Assembly: GCA_027886175.1 (NCBI GenBank)
Contig: JAJNNQ010000019.1
Span: forward strand, 13,254,501-13,318,500
Direction of reading: 5' to 3'
Source of the DNA: Phylloscopus collybita
Taxonomy: Eukaryota; Chordata; Aves; Passeriformes; Phylloscopidae
DNA length: 64,000 nucleotides
Shown here: positions 58,653-64,000 of the stretch, piece after piece
Position numbering within the stretch: the stretch's first letter is position 1
Layout of the letters: each line of letters starts with the position of its first letter
The notes under the pieces: model-generated
Seen by the model: the letters and a program-made list of their open reading frames with translations, nothing else
What the model was told of the DNA's origin: nothing
Database searches by the model: none
Position numbers and translations under genes: made by a program

Positions 58653-61600
58653 TCACTGTCTCCGGGCACAGTGGGATGCGGGTGGGAGGTGTGTGGTGTA
58701 GCAGTGGGTGCAGACACGTACGGGCTTCGTCTGGCCATAGTGGGGCAGCACTGCGGTATTCGGTGAGCAACGGGCACAGAAGATCTGCCGGGAGACCAGA
58801 GAGGGGCTGAGCAGAGTTGGGACCCTTGGGGAACCCCGCATGCCCCACCCCAACTCTGTCCTACCTTCCCACAGCTGCGGCAGTGGTGCCGGCGGCGTAG
58901 CAGGGTGAAGGGCGAGCGGCAGGCAGAGCACTGGCTGCATGTGCTGTCTGGCACCCACTCGGGCAGCTGGCGGGCACCTGCTGGGCAAAACACGTTGGTG
59001 AAAGTCCCTCAGCCTAGCTCCCCTCACAGCCAGACCCCCTAAGGCAGGAAGGGGCAGGATCAGCCCTGAGGAACACCCTGCCCCAGAGCCCTGGCACCTG
59101 GGCAGCCCCTTACCTGCCCTCCAGAGCCTGGCAGCCTCTGCAGGGCTGGAGCACAGTGGGCAGTCAGCCACACCAGGAGCATCTGTCACACAGGAGTCAC
59201 CATCTTTCTCCTCTGTGGGGACAAGGGTTGCGGTCCAGCCAAGCTGGAGCTGGGCGGGCACCATGGCCACGTTTTTCCCAAGCCTAGGGCTGTGGCCTTG
59301 TCTCAGCAGGGATGGGCGATGGGAAGGGCAGCAAGGAGCAGTCCCACATGTCCCTGGGGATTACTCACTGCTGTCACTCTGCTCCTCCGAGGGCTCCGCC
59401 TGTGAGCACACAATCTTGAAGACCGTTTTCAGGATGCTGCGCATGTCACTTGCAAAGTTCGTCTGGAGCTGATCAGCCACCCCTGCACCAGGAGGGGGGG
59501 GGGGTCAGGGTGCTGGGGGGATCAGGGTGCTGGGGGGTTGGCTTGGGGGTCACTCACCCGAGATGCAGACGAAGAGGGTGTGCAGCATGTCCTTGGTGCT
59601 GCTGTAGCGGGAGCGCAGCTCCGAGCAGCGAGCACCTGGGGTGGCATCGACCCCCATCCCTGGGCCGCTCCCAAGGGGCTGGGGGCTGCGCAGGGGGGAG
59701 GTGACCATCACACCAGGGATGGTACGAGATATCCCCATCCCAGTGGGCAGGGATTTGCCATCCTGGCCCTGTTCCCTGCCCACCACACACCCCCGCTGCC
59801 AACTGGTGTTGAGGTCATCCACGGCGCTGGGGGGTCCCAGTCGCATTGTGCAGGTGGGAGGTGGTTGGGTGGCATTAGGGACCTCCGGAAGACTGAAGGG
59901 AGCAGGGGGGTCCACAATAGGCACAGCTTCCCCCCGAGCTGGGGGGGTGTCTGGACTGCAGGGATCCTCCTGTTCGGCTGTGCACAGGCTCCTCTCCAGC
60001 AGGCAGAGCTCCTCTGCCGACAGTACCCGCAAGAGGTCCCTGCGGTGAGGGATCGGCATCAGCCCCATGTCATGGCCCCACTGCTGCCCCACAGCCCCAC
60101 CCATCGCCCCCCACTGCACACCTGATCTTCTTCAGGAGGTTGTAGAAGGGGCTGAAGACCCGGGACATCTCCTCGGGGCTCCGCTCCAGGCTGAGGGGAC
60201 CCTCGGGGTAGATGAGGAGACCACTGTGAGGAGACAGAGCCCAACTCATGCTGGGGGTTGCCTGGGCCCTCAACTCCCCATGAGGAGAAGGAGCTGGTAC
60301 AGGGCAGGGAACATACCCCCTTCTCCAGGGGCTGCACCCACCTGATAATGGCCAGGCGAGGGATGGTGAACATCAGCAGTGGTTCATAGCCATCAATCAT
60401 CTCCTGGGTCAGGTAGCCCAGGTGCAGCGCTCTGGGGACACACAGACACTCTTACAGTGGATCTGAGCTTGGGGATGCTGCCCATCCTTGACACAACAGT
60501 GTCCCTCACTCACCTCTCCACTGTCTCACAGAAGAGCACGATGATCTCCTGCTGCCTGTAGATCTCATCAGGAGACTTCACTGCCACCAGCGAGGACACG
60601 TAGCTGGAGAGATGGGGAGGTGAGGCCCCTACAGTCCTGGCCCAGCCCACCACGACCCCAGCACCCTAACCCTGCCCCTCACCTCAGCTCAAACTCTGCA
60701 AATAGCCGGTCAAATTGGATGAGCACAGTCCGGACAGGCTCTGGGTAGGAGTTGGGTTGGCTCAGGCTTTGCTCCCGTAGCACTTTCCGGACCAGCTCCA
60801 GGCTGCACAGCAGATTCCTGGCCTGGGGCCGCAGCTGTGCCCCATCTGACTCCTCCAGCTCCAGGAAGGTCCCAGCCAGGAGACACTGCCAGCATAGGGA
60901 CTGTCAGCAGCCAGCACCCAAAGCAATGCCTAATCCCAGGGTCAGCTCACAGTGGGGTGTCCATCACCCCAGGCTCACCTCGGCAGCAAACAGCATGTGG
61001 TTCCCCAAATTGTCCACCAAGAGCTCCTCGGGGAACTTGACCAGGTAGTCACGGCTGTGCCGCTGTGTGGGGATGCACTCCTCCATGATCCGCTCCAGGA
61101 CGGCCAGCAGGTGAGCCTGGGGAAGGCAAGGGTGTCACTCGCGGCTTCCCGGGGGGACCGAGTCACACCGGGAGGGATCCGGGCTGCCCCCGTACCTGGC
61201 TGAGGTGGAGCTGGTTGAGGAGCACCAGGTATTGCTGTGGATCCAGTTCGGCATCCAGCCCGTTGATCTCGGCCACCACCCGTGTCACCCTCTCGTCGGC
61301 AAAGAAGAACTGGGAGAGCAGGCGTGGGTCGGAGCGCTGCGGGGGAAGCAGAGAGGTGATGGTAGGGGCACCCCGCGTCTCCATGCGCTGCTTCAGCGGG
61401 ATCCCACATGTCCCATTCCCACAGTCGCGGAGGGATCGTACCCCACGGATCCACAAACACCTATTCGGGCAGGTACGTGGGACCTCCCACGGCAGCTCTG
61501 ACTCCTCCCGGAGAGCGCCACCCTCCCCACCCACCCGTGCCTCAGTTTCCCTGCGGGCAGAGCAGGATGAACAAGCTCAGCCGCATCCCGGCAGCTTTGG

Positions 61601-61849
61601 CACCGATCCGTGCGTGGCTGTAAACACCGGGAAAGGTCCTCCGGAGTCCCCCCGCTTCCTCCTCCCGCTCCACCACGAGGCACCCCCGCCGTGCCCCCTG
61701 CCCCGGGATCGCCGGAGCCTCTGGATCGCCCCGACGGGGGTCGCCCGGGGGCTCCGCCGGTCCCGGGCGCAGAGAGGGCGATCCCGGTGCGATCCCCCCG
61801 GTCTCACCTTGGGTCGGCGGAGCCATCGGCGGAGGGCAGCGGGCAGCAT
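58653..61849 (-). CDS. LST2/ZFYVE28-like FYVE-finger protein (complete, 12 exons, 582 aa)
   Basis: Related to ZFYVE28 (lateral signaling target 2), an endosomal FYVE protein that limits EGF-receptor signalling. Exons in transcript order: 61849-61808, 61336-61196, 61116-60979, 60885-60683, 60603-60514, 60431-60342, 60223-60122, 60039-59558, 59482-59369, 59212-59114, 58980-58865 and 58784-58653; 1749 nt, phases consistent. The N-terminal LST2 domain (about 1-300) shows [54 protein letters not shown] and [15 protein letters not shown] shorter proline-rich linker (exon 8) ends [20 protein letters not shown]. The C-terminal FYVE finger has WVPD (509-512), [18 protein letters not shown] and VRVCTHCY, all the PI3P-binding signatures. 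Human ZFYVE28 is about 887 aa, from memory. The position next to MXD3 argues for a separate paralogue, so no symbol is given. Confidence 0.9.
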
Positions 61850-62060
61850 GGCGTGTCCCGCAGCTCTGCCGCCGCCCGGCTCCCCGCGCCCGCCGCTCGC
61901 CGACGGGGCGGGTCGGCACCGGGCACCGCCCGGGGGGCGGATCGGAGCGGTGTCCGCCCAGTCCCGGCACCGGGACGACCCGTCCGCTCCTCGACCGACC
62001 GGTTCTCTGTGATGGGAAGGGTGAGGGTGCGTCTGCCGTGGGGCGGGACGGGTTTCACCG
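61850..62060 (-). promoter_or_regulatory. CpG-rich promoter region of the LST2-like gene
   Basis: GC-rich, CpG-dense sequence upstream of the 61849 start codon, continuing from exon 1. No TATA box recognised. The transcription start is not determined. Confidence 0.5.
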
Positions 62061-62760
62061 CCGGCTTTCCTTCCCGGTCTAGGTTCCTGTCTCAAATTCC
62101 CGACTGCATCCCCGGCTATCCTCTCCCGGTTCCTCTCTCCCCGCAGCTCAGCCTTCCGGGGACAGGGACACCCCAGCGCTTCCCACAGCCTCCCGAGTAT
62201 TCCCGGAGTGGTGGGAAACACCAGGAGAAGCTCCCGCAGCATCTGTACCGTGCAGAGCACGGGGTGCGGAGCGGGGTAATGCGGTGGGAAGCGGGTAAAG
62301 CGGCCCCTCGGTGGGACAAAGAGGAACCAAATGGCCAAGATGAGGCCCCGGGGAGGTGCTCAGGATGTTGGGCACAGCAAACCACCCCGGCTGTGCCAAA
62401 GGACGTGTTTGCTCCAGAGCTGGCACTGCTGGCCACAGGATGTGGGTGCCGATAATTCAGGTGGCTGAAAGCCTAATGGGGTGGATTCATGGGTAAAAAA
62501 TCCGTGGAGGATTGTTGAACAAACACGGTGGCGGTACGTCCTCGGCTTCAGAAAGTCCCTGAGTCATGGCAGTGCCCGCCCGGGCTGTGCCGGACGGGTG
62601 CAGGTGTGGGACTGGCCCCGGTGCTGGGGCTCCCTGTGTATCCCACAGACTCCGCCTCTCTTATCAGCCGTGTCCTGGTTCCCATGGACGGGGAACCCTG
62701 TGCACACAGTGAGACTGGAGCCCTGCTTGTCCCACAGGTCCCTGCAGATCTGGGCACCAC
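62061..62760. other. Intergenic spacer
   Basis: GC-moderate spacer between the divergent LST2-like and FAM193B-like genes. No exon, RNA gene or clear motif recognised. Confidence 0.5.
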
Positions 62761-63170
62761 AATAAAAGGACATAAAGCTGTTAGAGAGTGTCCAAATGAG
62801 GCTGCAAAGGGTCTAGAGGGGAAGTCACATGAAAAGCTGCTGAAGTCCCTTGGTCTGTTCAGTCGGGAGAAGAGGAGACTGAGGAAAGACCTCATTAAGG
62901 GCTGCAGCTTCCTCAGGAGGAGCAGCCGAGGGCAGCTCCAATCTCTGCTCTCTCTGGTAGTAACAGGACCCGAGGGAATGGCTGGAGCTGTGTCAGGGGA
63001 AGTTTAGGTTGGGTATTAGGAAAAGGTTCTTTGCCCAGAGGGTGGTTGGGCACCCAACAAGCTCCCCAGGGAAGTAGTCATGACCCCAAGCCTGTCAGAG
63101 CTCCAGGAGCATTTGGACAATGCTGTCAGGCACAGGGTGAGATTCTTGTGGTTGCCCTGTGGAGGGCCAG
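62761..63170 (+). mobile_element. CR1 LINE fragment, sense orientation
   Basis: Sense CR1 text: GGTCTAGAGGGGAAGTCACA, GTCGGGAGAAGAGGAGACTG, GGTTGGGTATTAGGAAAAGG and GCCCAGAGGGTGGTTGGGCA, ending GTGGAGGGCCAGGA. The last 50 or so bases of a normal CR1 3' end are missing at the junction with the next element. Confidence 0.88.
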
Positions 63171-63172
63171 GA

Positions 63173-63430
63173 ATCACAGAATAGTTTGGAAGTGACCTTA
63201 ATGATCATCTCGTTCCATCCCTCTGCCATGCACAGGGTCACTTCCACTAGGCCAGGTCGCTCCAAACCCCATCCAACGTGGCCTTGAACACCTCCAGGGG
63301 TGGGGCAGCCACAGCTTCTCTGGGCAACCTGTGCCAGAGCCTCACCACCTTCACAGGGAAGACTTTTTTTCTAATATCCAATCTAATCCAGCTCTCTTTC
63401 AGTTTGAACCCAAGCAGTTGCACTCTGATT
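63173..63430 (-). mobile_element. CR1 LINE 3' fragment, antisense orientation
   Basis: The + strand shows the reverse-complement tail ATCACAGAATAGTTTGGAAG, then ACTTCCACTAGGCCAGGTCG, GTGGCCTTGAACACCTCCAG and TCTAATATCCAATCTAATCC. Its 3' end abuts the preceding sense CR1. Confidence 0.92.
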
Positions 63431-63549
63431 CTCCAGCTGGGGATACGATCGCGATGCGGCCCCGATCACGGCTGAGGCACCGGCGCCTTCGGGATCCGCG
63501 GGAGCCTCGGGGAGCGGGGGGCGGATTCGAACTCGCGGCGCTGCCGCCA

Positions 63550-63716
63550 CTCCCCCTGTCCGCCAGAGGGCGCAGCGCTGCCCTCTCGCAAGATGGCGGC
63601 GGCGGCTTCACCTCCCCGAGCGTTTCCCCCCTCCCTCCCTCCCCCCTTCCCGCGGGCAGGGGCCGGACGGGCCGCGCCGCCATATTGGCTGTTGTCCTGG
63701 CTGCGGCGGGCTCGCC
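63550..63716 (+). promoter_or_regulatory. CpG-island promoter of the FAM193B-like gene with CTCF and YY1 motifs
   Basis: CCGCCAGAGGGCGC at 63560-63573 fits the CTCF core. AAGATGGCGGC at 63590-63600 is a YY1 consensus. GCCGCCATATTGG at 63676-63688 is a second YY1-like motif in the opposite direction and includes an inverted CCAAT. The start codon is at 63717. Confidence 0.65.
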
Positions 63717-63917
63717 ATGACTCGCCGGCGGAACAAGGCGGCAACGGCGGCAACGGCGGCGGCAGCAGCGGCAGGTGGCTCCGGGCCTCGCCGTGACAGG
63801 GTGGCGGGTCCCGACGTCGGGCCTCCCCCGCCGCCACCACCACCGGAACCGCCCGCCCCGCCTGAGGTGGCGGCTGCGGCGGGCAGCGGCGGGGAATCGG
63901 GCAGAGGCAGCGCGCAG
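63717..63917 (+). CDS. FAM193B: FAM193B-like first coding exon (3'-partial, 67 codons)
   Basis: ATG at 63717 opens MTRRRNKAATAAT, an alanine tract, then a proline-rich segment (VGPPPPPPPPEPPAPPEV). It ends before a good donor, GCGCAG|GTACTG, at 63917 in phase 0. From memory, FAM193B also begins MTRRR and is low-complexity and proline-rich in its first exon. FAM193B lies in this region in mammals and is the paralogue of FAM193A, near ZFYVE28. The exon alone has no domain, so the name rests on the first residues and on position. The rest of the gene is beyond the window; 63918-64000 is its first intron. Confidence 0.6.
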
Positions 63918-64000
63918 GTACTGGGGTAGCGCTGCGACGGGAACGGGGCTGGCTCCGAGGGGGGTTCAGCCTGGGCGGGGATGGGGCCCTGCCCCTTGCA

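Noticed and set aside
56880..61800. Expected mammalian neighbours LMAN2 and RGS14 to the right of MXD3
   Set aside because: No lectin or RGS-domain sequence is present; the interval is filled by the LST2-like gene.
61610..62455. 281-codon + strand frame near the LST2-like start
   Set aside because: GC-rich composition artefact antisense to exon 1 and the promoter; no recognisable domain or splice context.

Overview
The window is vertebrate nuclear DNA, almost certainly from a bird. It has long GT-AG introns, CpG-rich promoters and 3'-truncated CR1 LINE fragments of the avian type (tails of the ATTCTGTGATTC kind). Its gene content matches the NSD1 neighbourhood (human 5q35.3; chicken chromosome 13 from memory). 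The exact species cannot be read from the sequence. There are no CRISPR arrays, operons or prokaryotic features. All gene names come from recognising translated exons and from remembered family sequences; no database search was run.

Bases 1-45204 hold most of NSD1 on the + strand, a histone H3 lysine-36 methyltransferase. Twenty-one coding exons (6919-45204) are placed with consistent reading phase. They encode 2640 residues: PWWP1, the long central exon, PHD fingers 1-3, PWWP2, AWS-SET-postSET, the last PHD and C5HCH fingers, and a long repetitive C-terminal tail. The N-terminal coding exon(s) lie upstream of the window. Bases 45205 to about 51630 look like a very long NSD1 3' UTR.

From 52 kb the DNA becomes compact and GC-rich. 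RAB24 (-, 52055-54288) and PRELID1 (+, 54475-56062) diverge from a 186-bp shared promoter with four evenly spaced ETS sites. MXD3 (-, 56762-57705) converges on PRELID1. Next, on the - strand, is a complete 12-exon FYVE-finger gene (58653-61849, 582 aa) related to LST2/ZFYVE28. At the right edge is a first coding exon (63717-63917) that looks like FAM193B.

The most interesting point is the gene set. NSD1, MXD3, the LST2-like gene and FAM193B parallel NSD2, MXD4, ZFYVE28 and FAM193A on human 4p16.3, with the last three in the same order. The FYVE gene is therefore best read as a whole-genome-duplication paralogue (ohnologue) of ZFYVE28. From memory, mammals have no copy at this place. Other points are a 42-bp coding minisatellite in NSD1, a RAB24 P-loop lacking the mammalian Tyr17, cell-cycle promoter motifs at MXD3, and two closely spaced convergent 3' ends.

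How the genes relate: NSD1 marks chromatin, MXD3 represses MAX/E-box targets, RAB24 and the LST2-like protein are predicted to act on autophagic or endosomal membranes, and PRELID1 moves phosphatidic acid inside mitochondria. They are neighbours by ancestry, not one pathway.
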